A stretch of 15,743 nucleotides of DNA from Dysgonomonas sp. (GCA_030151105.1 JASLEN010000223.1:1-15743), one strand, 5' to 3'; positions 6,663-14,640 are shown, counted from the stretch's first letter. Translations and numbers: made by a program. The notes: generated by a model from the sequence alone, not told the origin.

Positions 6663-8444
6663 ATGAGCAATACTAAAGTTCCAGCAAGACTCGCTGATAT
6701 GCGAGCATTTATGAGTAAAAACAACATCGATGCCTTTATAGTCCCGAGTACGGATGCGCATTTAAGCGAATATCCAGCTTTGCATTGGGAGTCTAGAGTA
6801 TGGATTAGTGGATTTACAGGATCTGCTGGCACAATAGTGGTTACAAAAGACAAAAGTGGCTTATGGACCGACTCTAGATATTTTATACAAGCGACTCAAC
6901 AGCTTGAAAGCACAACAATAGATCTCTTTAAAGAAGGTTTACCAAACACCCCTTCCATCACAGAATGGTTGGCACAAACATTAGGCAAAGGTGCAACGAT
7001 TGGCATAGACGCTCAAGTTTATGCAGCAAGAGAAGCCCAAACCTTAGAAAAAGAACTAACAAAAAAAGGATTAAAACTTAATATAAATACAGATCCTTTT
7101 GCTGAGATTTGGAAAGACAGACCAGCTATCCCTACAAATCCAATATTCATTCTGCCTGAAAAATATACAGGAGAATCTGCAAAAAGCAAAATAAACAGAG
7201 TTTGTGATGCTGTAGAGAAAGAAGGTGCAAGCTCTCTATTAGTAGCAGCATTGGACACTGTGGCATGGCTATATAACATACGTGGCAACGATGTAAAATG
7301 TAATCCTGTTGCTGTCTGCTTTGCATACATATCAAGAAGAGAAAGTGTTCTCTTTATTGATCCTAAGAAACTGACAGATGAGGCTAAAAACTACCTTCAA
7401 GGTGAAGGAATAGTGTTGGCTGACTACAGCAAAGTGTATGACTACGTATCGAAGCTAAACGAAACAATTTGTTTAGATAGTGCAAAAGTCACCCTCAAGT
7501 TGCTAAATACTATAAATAAATCATTTGCACCTGTAGATACACCTTCGCCAGCTGACTTGATGAAAAGTTGCAAGAACGAAGTGGAGTTGAGTGGGTTTAG
7601 AAATGCTATGCTAAAAGATGGTGTAGCAATGGTTCAATTCCTGATGTGGGTGGATGAGAACATAGGAAAAACTAAAATATCTGAAATAGATATCCCTAAA
7701 AAGCTTATTGAATTCCGTTCTAAACAAGAACTTTTTGTAGGAGAAAGCTTCGATACGATTTCAGGCTATGGTCCTCATGGAGCAATAGTGCATTACAATG
7801 TTACAGAGAAGAGTTCCTTGGAAGTAAAACCAGAAGGCTTATTACTTGTTGACTCTGGAGGTCAATACTTTGATGGAACAACAGATATTACAAGAACAAT
7901 AGCTGTAGGCGAACTTACAGAACAAATGAAGAAAGATTACACGATGGTTCTTAAAGGGCATATTGCTATTGCTACAGCAATTTATCCGCAAGGAACACGT
8001 GGATCACAATTAGACATTTTAGCTCGCAAAGCCCTTTGGGATCAAGGGTTGAACTATCTACATGGCACAGGACATGGTATAGGACATTTCTTGAATGTTC
8101 ACGAAGGTCCTCAAAACATTAGATTGAATGAGAACCCGACTACGCTACAACTAGGGATGGTGACTTCAAACGAGCCTGGTCTTTATAGAGATGGAAAATA
8201 TGGTATCAGATTGGAGAACTTGGTTGTAACTCAAAAAGAAATGACTACTGAGTTTGGAGATTTCTATTCATTTGAGACTATTACATTGTGTCCTTTTGAT
8301 ACACGACCTATCGTGAAAGATATGCTAACTAAGGCAGAAGTGGACTTCCTTAATACATATCACAAACGAGTATATGACAAACTATCGCCTCGTCTGAATG
8401 AGACAGAGAAACAATGGTTAAAGAATAAAACACATGAAATTTAA
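6663..8444 (+). CDS. Xaa-Pro aminopeptidase (aminopeptidase P, M24B)
   Basis: A 593-residue cytosolic metallopeptidase that removes the N-terminal residue from peptides with proline in second position. The length and three-domain layout match the long XPNPEP1-like form: two creatinase-like N-terminal domains (about 8-140 and 155-300), a pita-bread M24 catalytic domain (about 305-525) and a C-terminal M24_C segment. All five metal ligands are visible: Asp397 (VDSGG), Asp408 (TTDITRT), His471 (HGTGHGIGH), Glu504 (NEPGLY) and Glu518 (GIRLEN). The spacings of 11 (Asp-Asp) and 14 (Glu-Glu) match the human enzyme. The protein has no signal peptide. Its last 11 bases overlap the next gene, indicating translational coupling. 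Confidence 0.95.
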   Translation: MSNTKVPARLADMRAFMSKNNIDAFIVPSTDAHLSEYPALHWESRVWISGFTGSAGTIVVTKDKSGLWTDSRYFIQATQQLESTTIDLFKEGLPNTPSITEWLAQTLGKGATIGIDAQVYAAREAQTLEKELTKKGLKLNINTDPFAEIWKDRPAIPTNPIFILPEKYTGESAKSKINRVCDAVEKEGASSLLVAALDTVAWLYNIRGNDVKCNPVAVCFAYISRRESVLFIDPKKLTDEAKNYLQGEGIVLADYSKVYDYVSKLNETICLDSAKVTLKLLNTINKSFAPVDTPSPADLMKSCKNEVELSGFRNAMLKDGVAMVQFLMWVDENIGKTKISEIDIPKKLIEFRSKQELFVGESFDTISGYGPHGAIVHYNVTEKSSLEVKPEGLLLVDSGGQYFDGTTDITRTIAVGELTEQMKKDYTMVLKGHIAIATAIYPQGTRGSQLDILARKALWDQGLNYLHGTGHGIGHFLNVHEGPQNIRLNENPTTLQLGMVTSNEPGLYRDGKYGIRLENLVVTQKEMTTEFGDFYSFETITLCPFDTRPIVKDMLTKAEVDFLNTYHKRVYDKLSPRLNETEKQWLKNKTHEI

Positions 8445-9840
8445 AAATATCATAATCCTTTTTATTATATTTTTATTCTCAAGTACAACGTACGCAAATT
8501 CACCAAAAGGTTATAAAATAGAAGTAAATGCTCCTTTCGAAGAAGGGAGCGTTGCTTATTTAGCTGGGTACTGGGAAGACAGAACATATATAATAGATTC
8601 TATAAGTGTCCCTAAAGGAGGTTCGTTCATTTTCGAGAATCCCAATAAGACACTGGAGACTGGTCAATACCTACTATATGTAAAACCTAATACACAAATT
8701 GACTTTCTCCTCGAAAAAGATCAGCAGAATGTCAGAATGACACTTAACATCGAGGATTTGGCCAATAGCACTGTAGAAGGCAGCAATGATACCAAACTCT
8801 TTTGGCAATACCTAAAAGAGTTAAACGCATTAAATAGCTCTGTGACTAGAAAATTAAATGAACTTAATGCTACTCAACCTGAAACAACTGATAGAAAAGA
8901 GGCAATCGAAGATTATACTGAGGCTCTAAAAAAGACACAAGAACTAACTGAGCAATATCTCAAGAAATATAAAAACACATGGTTCGCTGATTTCATCAAA
9001 GCTTCTTCACCTGTACTAGAACCATATTTGGTTCCTGAAAATAGAGAGCAAGTGATCGCTAACCATAGATATTCGACAACGCATTATCTTGACAATATAA
9101 ACTTTGAGGATATGAGATTATGGAATACAAATATTCTCATTCCTTCCACTAAATACTATTTAAAAGACATTATTAGCCAGCACCCTGACAGCATAGCAGC
9201 AGCAACAAGTCAAATTGTATCATTGACTGAAAAGAATCCTGCTGCATTTGAAAAAACACTCAGCTATTTTGTTAATGATGCAACAACTAGCCTTGTGATG
9301 GGAATGGAAAATGTGTGGGCAAAACTAGCTGAAGACTATATTTTTGATAAAGAAATAAACTGGATAGACGGAGCAACTTATAGTCAACTAAAAGCTGACT
9401 ACTCACTCATTGAGTTAAATAGGTTAGGAATGAAAGCACAGAACTTAAGCTTGAGAACGATTGACGGAGACTCTATAAACACTAACGAAATAGAGGCAAA
9501 CTTTACACTACTCTATTTTTACTCTCCTAGCTGTTCCTTTTGTAGAGAAGAAATTCCTCTACTTAGAGATTCTTTTTATGAAACATATAAAAGTAAAGGC
9601 TTAGAAATAATAGCTATCAACTTGGAACATCATATGGATTCTTGGAAAGATTTTATAGTAGAGAATAAAATGCAAGATTGGCATAACGTTTTTGACCCTA
9701 ATTACACATCCGAATATTGGTTGAAGTATAACGTTAGCGGTACTCCAAGTATCTTTCTGCTATCTAAAGATAAGACAATATTAGCTAAGAAGCTGAATGT
9801 CGAGAATTTAACAAAATATCTAGAACGATTGATTAATTAA
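8434..9840 (+). CDS. Exported TlpA-like thioredoxin-fold protein with large N-terminal domain
   Basis: A 468-residue protein with a signal peptide (MKFKNIIILF, ending near TYA, residue 21), no lipobox Cys, and a C-terminal thioredoxin fold. The N-terminal beta-rich part (about 25-110) resembles DUF4369-like domains found before Bacteroidota TlpA proteins. Residues about 115-330 are helical, with Lys/Glu-rich stretches, and are not further recognised. The thioredoxin domain (about 335-468) carries CSFC (Cys367, Cys370) in FYSPSCSFCREE and the cis-proline in SGTPS (Pro438). It probably acts as a periplasmic thiol reductant or oxidoreductase; the partner is unknown. Its ATG lies inside the end of the aminopeptidase gene, and the next gene starts 4 bases after its stop, so it is central to the operon. 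Confidence 0.85.
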   Translation: MKFKNIIILFIIFLFSSTTYANSPKGYKIEVNAPFEEGSVAYLAGYWEDRTYIIDSISVPKGGSFIFENPNKTLETGQYLLYVKPNTQIDFLLEKDQQNVRMTLNIEDLANSTVEGSNDTKLFWQYLKELNALNSSVTRKLNELNATQPETTDRKEAIEDYTEALKKTQELTEQYLKKYKNTWFADFIKASSPVLEPYLVPENREQVIANHRYSTTHYLDNINFEDMRLWNTNILIPSTKYYLKDIISQHPDSIAAATSQIVSLTEKNPAAFEKTLSYFVNDATTSLVMGMENVWAKLAEDYIFDKEINWIDGATYSQLKADYSLIELNRLGMKAQNLSLRTIDGDSINTNEIEANFTLLYFYSPSCSFCREEIPLLRDSFYETYKSKGLEIIAINLEHHMDSWKDFIVENKMQDWHNVFDPNYTSEYWLKYNVSGTPSIFLLSKDKTILAKKLNVENLTKYLERLIN

Positions 9841-9844
9841 GAAT

Positions 9845-10372
9845 ATGGCACTAATAAAAGAAGTAAGAGGTTTTACACCCGAAATAGGAGAAAACGTATA
9901 TTTGGCAGAGAATGCAACTATTATTGGCGACGTTGTTATAGGCAATGATTGCAGTATATGGTTCAATGCTGTGTTGCGTGGTGATGTGAACTCTATCAGA
10001 ATAGGTAATAGAGTGAATGTACAAGATGGAACTGTACTCCATACATTGTATCAAAAATCAACTGTAGAAATTGGAGATGACGTTTCCATTGGTCACAATG
10101 TAGTGGTACATGGCGCTAAAATAGAGAATGGAGCACTTATTGGCATGGGTTCTATTTTGCTAGACCATGTGGTGGTAGGCGAAGGAGCAATTGTAGCAGC
10201 TGGATCTGTAGTTCTGAGTGGAACTCAAATTGAGCCAGGTAGTATCTACGCTGGTACACCTGCTAAGTTTGTTAAAAAAGTGGATGCAGAGCAAGCTAAA
10301 GAAATGAATCAGAAGATAGCAAGCAACTATTTGATGTATTCAGGATGGTTTAAAGAAGAAAACGAAGATTAA
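9845..10372 (+). CDS. Gamma-carbonic-anhydrase-like hexapeptide-repeat protein
   Basis: A 175-residue left-handed beta-helix protein of the gamma-CA/YrdA/PaaY group. Hexapeptide turns run from about residue 17 to 135 (IIGDVVIGNDC, VEIGDDVSIGHNV, ALIGMGSILL), followed by a C-terminal helix. The three Zn-binding histidines are present: His66 (VLHT), His84 (IGHN) and His89 (VHGA). It should form a trimer with metals at the subunit interfaces. Carbonic anhydrase activity is plausible, but many YrdA-type relatives show little activity and the true substrate is uncertain. It sits 4 bases after the thioredoxin gene and 5 before the nitroreductase gene. Confidence 0.9.
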   Translation: MALIKEVRGFTPEIGENVYLAENATIIGDVVIGNDCSIWFNAVLRGDVNSIRIGNRVNVQDGTVLHTLYQKSTVEIGDDVSIGHNVVVHGAKIENGALIGMGSILLDHVVVGEGAIVAAGSVVLSGTQIEPGSIYAGTPAKFVKKVDAEQAKEMNQKIASNYLMYSGWFKEENED

Positions 10373-10377
10373 GAACA

Positions 10378-11013
10378 ATGACAACATTAATAAATGACTT
10401 GAAGTGGAGACATGCCTGCAAGGCAATGAATGGCAAACAAGTTCCACAAGAAATAGTAGATAATATATTAGAGGCTATCCGTCTTGCACCCTCATCTTTA
10501 GGACTGCAAGCGTACAAAGTGTTCGTAATAGAAAATAAAGACTTGAGAGATAGAATCTATAATGAATCTTGCCCTCAACAACCAGTTTTAGGATGTTCGC
10601 ACCTTATTGTATTTGCAGCAAGAACAGAAATCGCAAACCCTGACTATGAATCATATATCAAGATTTTGAAAGATACGAGAGGCAAAGATGAAGAACATTT
10701 AGCCAAATATCGAGAAAAGATAGAAGGCTTTGTGAATCTAAAAGTTGGAGCATTGCAGCCTACATGGTTGGTGAGCCAAACTTACATAGGCTTAGGCATT
10801 GCTTGTGCTGCTGCTGCCGAAGCTAAAGTAAACTCTGTACCTATCGAAGGTTTTGACAGAGAGAAACTAGATCAAATCTTATCTCTAAAAGAAAAAGGCT
10901 ACAGATCAACACTATTACTTCCATTAGGCTATGCCGACGAAGAGAATGATTGGTGGGGAAGTGAGAAGAAATTGAGAAAAGGAACAAATGACTTTATAGA
11001 AGTTATTAAATAA
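10378..11013 (+). CDS. NAD(P)H-dependent nitroreductase family oxidoreductase
   Basis: A 211-residue FMN enzyme of the nitroreductase superfamily, NfsB-like in length. The N-terminal LKWRHACKAMNGKQVP segment supplies the basic FMN-phosphate contact (WRHACK). RLAPSSLGLQAYKVFVI (35-51) is the conserved FMN loop and strand, and LLLPLGYADEEN (179-190) is the usual C-terminal signature. It reduces nitroaromatics, quinones or similar electrophiles using NAD(P)H in the cytosol; the natural substrate is not readable. It is the last gene of the plus-strand run, and its stop is followed within 6 bases by a bidirectional terminator hairpin. Confidence 0.9.
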   Translation: MTTLINDLKWRHACKAMNGKQVPQEIVDNILEAIRLAPSSLGLQAYKVFVIENKDLRDRIYNESCPQQPVLGCSHLIVFAARTEIANPDYESYIKILKDTRGKDEEHLAKYREKIEGFVNLKVGALQPTWLVSQTYIGLGIACAAAAEAKVNSVPIEGFDREKLDQILSLKEKGYRSTLLLPLGYADEENDWWGSEKKLRKGTNDFIEVIK

Positions 11014-11018
11014 AATAG

Positions 11019-11049
11019 AATGAGGCTTATCGAAATGATAAGCCTTATT
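11019..11049. terminator. Bidirectional terminator shared by convergent genes
   Basis: A 13-bp stem with one G-T pair (11019-11031 with 11037-11049) closes a GAAAT loop. On the plus strand the 3' arm continues into a T-run (ATTTTTT); on the minus strand it continues into TTCTATTTTAT. It ends the operon finishing at 11013 and the convergent alkyltransferase gene, whose TAA stop (11045-11047) lies inside the stem. Confidence 0.85.
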
Positions 11050-11881
11050 TTTTGAGAACAAGGCTCTCCCACCCTATGATTGCTTTCTTGCGAGCCATTT
11101 CCCATTTGTAACCTCCAAATGCTCCTGTATTTTGAATAACTCGATGGCAAGGAATAAGATATGCTACAGGATTATTCCCTATCGCTGTACCCACTGCTCT
11201 GCTTGCCGATGGCTTACCTATTTCAGTTGCTAAATCTCCATAGGATATCAATGAACCATAAGGAATCTTGAGAAGAGCTTCCCAGACTTTGAGTTGAAAA
11301 TCAGTCCCTTTGATATGCAGCTTTAGTTTATCAGAAGGAGTTTCTGAAAGTGCAAGAAGAGCACATTGATGGTTTCCATTTGACTTTTCTTGAGTACTCG
11401 CTTTGGGATATTCAGATTGCAATTCTAACAAAGCCTTTTCAGCATCTTCAAAGAAAGATAGGTAACAAATTCCTTTCTCTGTAGATGCAACGAGCGCTTT
11501 GCCCCATTGTGTGTCAGCAAAACTATAATCTATGTTCAAAGCACTGCCTGCATCCTTAAACTCACCTGGTGACATTGCTTCTATATTGATAAAAAGATCA
11601 TGTAATCGGCTTGTACTCGAAAGACCAAGTTCAAGAGAGGATTGGAGTAATGAATCTCTTCCCGACTTCAATAAAGCCTTAGCATGAGAAAGAGTAGTAA
11701 ATTGAAGAAATTGTTTAGGGCTTACTCCTGCCCAATCCGTAAACACCTTGTGAAAATGCGTAGGACTTAAATGAACATAAGCAGCAACCTCATCTAGTGA
11801 GGGTTGCTGCTTATAATTTGTATCTATAAATTCAATTGCCTCTTTGATTCGCTCAAAATTGACATTTGCTTGTGATTTCAT
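11045..11881 (-). CDS. AraC-HTH / O6-alkylguanine-DNA alkyltransferase fusion (Ada-like, no N-Ada domain)
   Basis: A 278-residue Ada-type fusion. Residues about 8-108 form an AraC-type DNA-binding domain with two helix-turn-helices (LDEVAAYVHLSPTHFHKVF and LELGLSSTSRLHDLF). Residues about 115-190 are the alkyltransferase N-terminal domain, and 194-275 the catalytic domain: FQLKVWEALLKIPYG, SYGDLA, SRAVGTAIGNNP, then IPCHRVI with the acceptor Cys245 and GGYKWEMARK. It transfers alkyl groups from O6-alkylguanine to itself in a suicide reaction. The zinc-binding N-terminal Ada domain that senses methylphosphotriesters is absent, so any activator role would have to be triggered otherwise. It lies 66 bases downstream of nfo on the same strand, and its stop is inside the shared terminator. 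Confidence 0.92.
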   Translation of the reverse strand: MKSQANVNFERIKEAIEFIDTNYKQQPSLDEVAAYVHLSPTHFHKVFTDWAGVSPKQFLQFTTLSHAKALLKSGRDSLLQSSLELGLSSTSRLHDLFINIEAMSPGEFKDAGSALNIDYSFADTQWGKALVASTEKGICYLSFFEDAEKALLELQSEYPKASTQEKSNGNHQCALLALSETPSDKLKLHIKGTDFQLKVWEALLKIPYGSLISYGDLATEIGKPSASRAVGTAIGNNPVAYLIPCHRVIQNTGAFGGYKWEMARKKAIIGWESLVLKK

Positions 11882-11947
11882 ATCTTTTCTGTTTTATACA
11901 AAGGAAAGATATTAGAGTGAAACTGACAATCCGTTTCTTATTCTATT

Positions 11948-12781
11948 TTATGCTTTGTAAACATTGCGCAAAAGTTTTATTTCTGCTGCGTATCCATCTA
12001 GCTCGTTCGGTGTTTCTAAATAGAATGGTAAATGTTTTAATTTAGGATGGTTTATTACTGCTTTGATTGTTTCCAATCCAATAGTACCCTCTCCTATTTT
12101 TTCGTGACGATCCTTAGCTGCTCCTAACGGATTCTTACTATCATTAAGATGTATAGCATGCAGCCTATCTAGTCCTACAATTTCGTCAAAACGCTCAATT
12201 ACAGCCTCTAAATCGGAAATGATATCATATCCTCCTTCAAAGATATGGCAAGTGTCCAAGCATACTCCCATTTTCTCTTTTATTTCTACTCCGTCAATGA
12301 TTGCTGCTAACTCTTCAAAAGTTTTTCCCACTTCACTTCCCTTCCCAGCCATTGCCTCTAGCAGCATAATAGTTGGTTGGTCAGGAGTCATCACTTCGTT
12401 TAGCCCTTCCACAATCTGCTGAATACCTACATCTGCCCCCTGTTTAGTATGACTTCCTGGATGGAAATTATACAATTGACAAGGCATCTGAGCTAAGCGG
12501 CTCAAGTCGTCAGCCATCATTTCTTTTGCAAACTTTCGTGTGTCTGGATTTGAAGAACACAGATTGAGCGTATAGGGTGCATGCGCCAACAAAGGAGCAA
12601 AATTATTCTCCTTCACCAACTTTGCAAGTTTACCTATATCTTCCAGATCTAATGCTCGAGCACTACCTCCACGAGGATTGCGCGTAAAAAACTGAAATGT
12701 ATTAGCTCCAATCTCTAAAGCATCTTTTCCCATAGCCTCAAAACCCTTGGAAAGAGAAAGATGACATCCTATATTCAACAT
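11948..12781 (-). CDS. nfo: Endonuclease IV (AP endonuclease)
   Basis: A 277-residue TIM-barrel endonuclease IV, close to the usual 280-285. It cuts the backbone 5' of abasic sites and removes 3'-blocking groups in base excision repair. All metal ligands of the tri-zinc centre are visible: His67 (AHAPY), His107 (NFHPGSH), Glu142 (LLEAMAGKG), Asp176 and His179 (CLDTCH), His211 (HLND), Asp224 and His226 (DRHEKIGEG) and Glu256 (LETPNE). It is transcribed divergently from the MFS exporter. The Ada-like alkyltransferase follows on the same strand after 66 bases, so the two may be one damage-repair unit. No terminator is seen between them. Confidence 0.97.
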   Translation of the reverse strand: MLNIGCHLSLSKGFEAMGKDALEIGANTFQFFTRNPRGGSARALDLEDIGKLAKLVKENNFAPLLAHAPYTLNLCSSNPDTRKFAKEMMADDLSRLAQMPCQLYNFHPGSHTKQGADVGIQQIVEGLNEVMTPDQPTIMLLEAMAGKGSEVGKTFEELAAIIDGVEIKEKMGVCLDTCHIFEGGYDIISDLEAVIERFDEIVGLDRLHAIHLNDSKNPLGAAKDRHEKIGEGTIGLETIKAVINHPKLKHLPFYLETPNELDGYAAEIKLLRNVYKA

Positions 12782-12896
12782 TTTATCTTGATTTTATATT
12801 TCTTCTTATTTAGAACGTATGCAAATTACTAAAAGTTTTTGAGGTTAAAAATTAATCCGAATTGATTGTACTTATATCTAAATAGATTTTAATTTA

Positions 12897-12904
12897 TACC
12901 TTTG
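12897..12904 (+). promoter_or_regulatory. Candidate -7 box just upstream of the MFS exporter
   Basis: TACCTTTG is a full match to TAnnTTTG and ends 7 bases before the first ATG (12912). If it is used, transcription begins at or within a few bases of that ATG, implying a leaderless message or a start at the next Met (12954). No convincing -33 TTTG is present at the usual spacing. Confidence 0.45.
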
Positions 12905-12911
12905 TCTGCTT

Positions 12912-14123
12912 ATGGAAAAAAAAGCAATCAACAATAAGGCTACGTCAACAGCCATGGGCATACTTTTCACACTCAGTTTTGCTCATTTCTCTAACGACTT
13001 ATTTCAGTCTATAATACCTGCAATGTATCCTGTTTTGGAAAAGAGTTTGGCTCTCAACCTCACTGAAATAGGATTGATCGCATTAGTATATCAAATATTC
13101 TCCTCCATCTTTCAACCCATTGTAGGCACAGTATTTGATAAAAATCCCCGCCCCTATTATCTCCCAATGGGAATTACATCGACCTTGATAGGTCTTGCAA
13201 TTTTGGCTTACGCGACAAGTATGCCAATGGTTTTAATAGCGGTCTCTTTTACAGGGATAGGATCATCTATAATTCACCCTGAGGCTTCTCGCTTGACTCA
13301 TCTAGCATCGGGAGGAAAACATGGTTTGGCGCAGTCTATTTTTCAGGTAGGAGGTAATCTAGGAGGATCATTAGGACCTCTTTTAGCCGCGTTAATCATA
13401 ACTCCATATGGGCAAAGGTATATTGTCATCTTCTGCTTTGTAGCCTTTGCTTCTATATTGATAATGACTCCAATCTACAAGTGGTATGGAAAAAAGCTGA
13501 AACAAGTGAGAGCCGAAAATAAGCCACTAGAAGAGTTTGCTCCCAATCCACTATCCAGAAAGAAAACATTATTTGCACTAGGAATTCTTTTAGTCCTAAT
13601 TTTTTCGAAATATGTGTATATGGCTAGTTTGACTAACTACTATACATTTTACTTGATAGACAAATTTGGAATAAGCACTCAAAGGTCTCAGATTTTCTTA
13701 TTCATATTCCTATTCTCTGTAGCCCTAGGAACACTCATCGGAGGCCCGATTGGAGATAAAGTTGGACGTAAATATGTTATCTGGACATCTATTCTTGGTG
13801 CTGCTCCTTTTGCGCTTATAATGCCACATATGGGATTAATAGGCACTTGTATAGCGAGTGTTTTGGTGGGAGTAATTTTAGCTTCCGCATTTTCGGCGAT
13901 TATTGTATATGCTCAAGAATTATTACCTTCTAAACTGGGATTGATATCAGGACTATTCTTCGGATTAGCATTTGGAATTGCAGGGGTGGCTGCCGCTGTA
14001 TTGGGATGGGTGGCTGACAAAGCGGGAATACAATTCGTATATTCGATGTGTGCATATATGCCTCTGTTGGGGTTGGTTACTATGTTTTTACCAGATATCA
14101 ATAAGAAGAAAAAACATGCGTAA
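12912..14123 (+). CDS. MFS exporter of the fosmidomycin-resistance (Fsr) family
   Basis: A 403-residue, 12-helix inner-membrane transporter that closely resembles E. coli Fsr. Shared features are the N-terminal FSNDLFQSIIPAMYP helix (26-40), the QIFSSIFQPIVG helix (61-72), the signature IHPEASRL (121-128), SGGKHGLAQSIFQVGGN (133-149) and the MFS loop GDKVGRK (281-287). Fsr proteins are proton-driven exporters; E. coli Fsr confers fosmidomycin resistance, but natural substrates are unclear. The first Met at 12912 is used here, though Met15 (12954) is possible because family similarity begins there and a promoter box sits only 7 bases before 12912. The stop codon shares its last A with the ATG of the alkyltransferase-like gene, so translation is probably coupled. 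The divergent neighbour is nfo. Confidence 0.92.
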   Translation: MEKKAINNKATSTAMGILFTLSFAHFSNDLFQSIIPAMYPVLEKSLALNLTEIGLIALVYQIFSSIFQPIVGTVFDKNPRPYYLPMGITSTLIGLAILAYATSMPMVLIAVSFTGIGSSIIHPEASRLTHLASGGKHGLAQSIFQVGGNLGGSLGPLLAALIITPYGQRYIVIFCFVAFASILIMTPIYKWYGKKLKQVRAENKPLEEFAPNPLSRKKTLFALGILLVLIFSKYVYMASLTNYYTFYLIDKFGISTQRSQIFLFIFLFSVALGTLIGGPIGDKVGRKYVIWTSILGAAPFALIMPHMGLIGTCIASVLVGVILASAFSAIIVYAQELLPSKLGLISGLFFGLAFGIAGVAAAVLGWVADKAGIQFVYSMCAYMPLLGLVTMFLPDINKKKKHA

Positions 14124-14458
14124 TGGATATAGAAGAATTCAGAGAAATGGTCTATACCATCGTTAGGATGATTCCTATAGGTAGAGCAACTAGCTATGGA
14201 GCTATTGCCAAAGCGATAGGTTATCCCAATCATTCCAGATTAGTAGGTAAAATAATGGGTGGTAGCTCTCTTCAGGATGTCCCAGCGCATAGAGTTGTGA
14301 ATAGCCAAGGGCAATTATCTGGTCGAGATTCTTTCACAACTGCCGAAACTATGCAAAAGCTTTTAGAGGCAGAAGGAATTAGTGTAATCAACAATAGAAT
14401 AAAGAGTTGGAACACAATCTTCTGGAATCCCTTAGATGAAATTAACCTTGAAGAGTAA
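14123..14458 (+). CDS. Alkyltransferase-like protein (ATL), Cys-to-Ala active site
   Basis: A 111-residue, single-domain homologue of the alkylguanine-DNA alkyltransferase catalytic domain. The IPCHRV motif reads VPAHRVV, with Ala55 at the acceptor-cysteine position, so it cannot take up alkyl groups. DNA-binding residues are kept: Tyr25 (SYGAIA), Arg39 (SRLVGK) as the arginine finger, and Arg68 (SGRDS), counterparts of Tyr25, Arg39 and Arg69 in fission-yeast Atl1. Studied ATLs bind bulky O6-alkylguanine and mark it for nucleotide excision repair; several bacterial ones, including that of Thermus thermophilus, also have Ala here. The start overlaps the exporter's stop (TAATG), so the two genes are probably translated together. 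A catalytically complete alkyltransferase is encoded about 2.2 kb away on the other strand. Confidence 0.9.
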   Translation: MDIEEFREMVYTIVRMIPIGRATSYGAIAKAIGYPNHSRLVGKIMGGSSLQDVPAHRVVNSQGQLSGRDSFTTAETMQKLLEAEGISVINNRIKSWNTIFWNPLDEINLEE

Positions 14459-14509
14459 AATAATTTCAAATTTCAGCCAATATTTCCCGTTTTTTAGAAA
14501 AGATTATTT

Positions 14510-14517
14510 TACATTTG
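14510..14517 (+). promoter_or_regulatory. Candidate -7 box of the tRNA-Lys gene
   Basis: TACATTTG matches TAnnTTTG and ends 14 bases before the mature tRNA 5' end, giving an expected leader of under 10 bases. The -33 element is weak (T-rich only). Confidence 0.55.
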
Positions 14518-14531
14518 TGACACCAAAATAA

Positions 14532-14604
14532 GACTTCGTAGCTCAGTTGGTAGAGCAATTGACTCTTAATCAATGGGTCGAGGGTTCGAGCCCCTCCGAG
14601 GTCA
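14532..14604 (+). tRNA. tRNA-Lys (anticodon CTT)
   Basis: A complete 73-base cloverleaf. The acceptor stem GACTTCG pairs with CGAGGTC (one G-T pair), with discriminator A at 14604. The D arm is GCTC/GAGC, the anticodon stem ATTGA/TCAAT, and the loop CTCTTAA puts CTT at 14565-14567. The T arm is GAGGG/CCCTC with loop TTCGAGC. CCA is not encoded. It decodes AAG. A tyrosine-recombinase gene begins 263 bases downstream, suggesting that the 3' end serves as an integration site. Confidence 0.97.
14581..14604 (+). other. Inferred attachment-site region at the tRNA-Lys 3' end
   Basis: The T-arm and acceptor 3' half of the tRNA is the usual crossover region for tRNA-targeting integrases, and an integrase gene reads away from it immediately downstream. 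No second copy of this segment occurs in the window; the other junction would lie beyond 15743. The exact core cannot be defined here. Confidence 0.35.
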
Positions 14605-14640
14605 CTTTTACTAAAAGCCAAGAGGCGACAAAAGTATGAC

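Noticed and set aside
11921..11940. GAAAC/GTTTC mini-hairpin between nfo and the Ada-like gene
   Set aside because: The stem is only 5 bp with no T-run, too weak to be a terminator.
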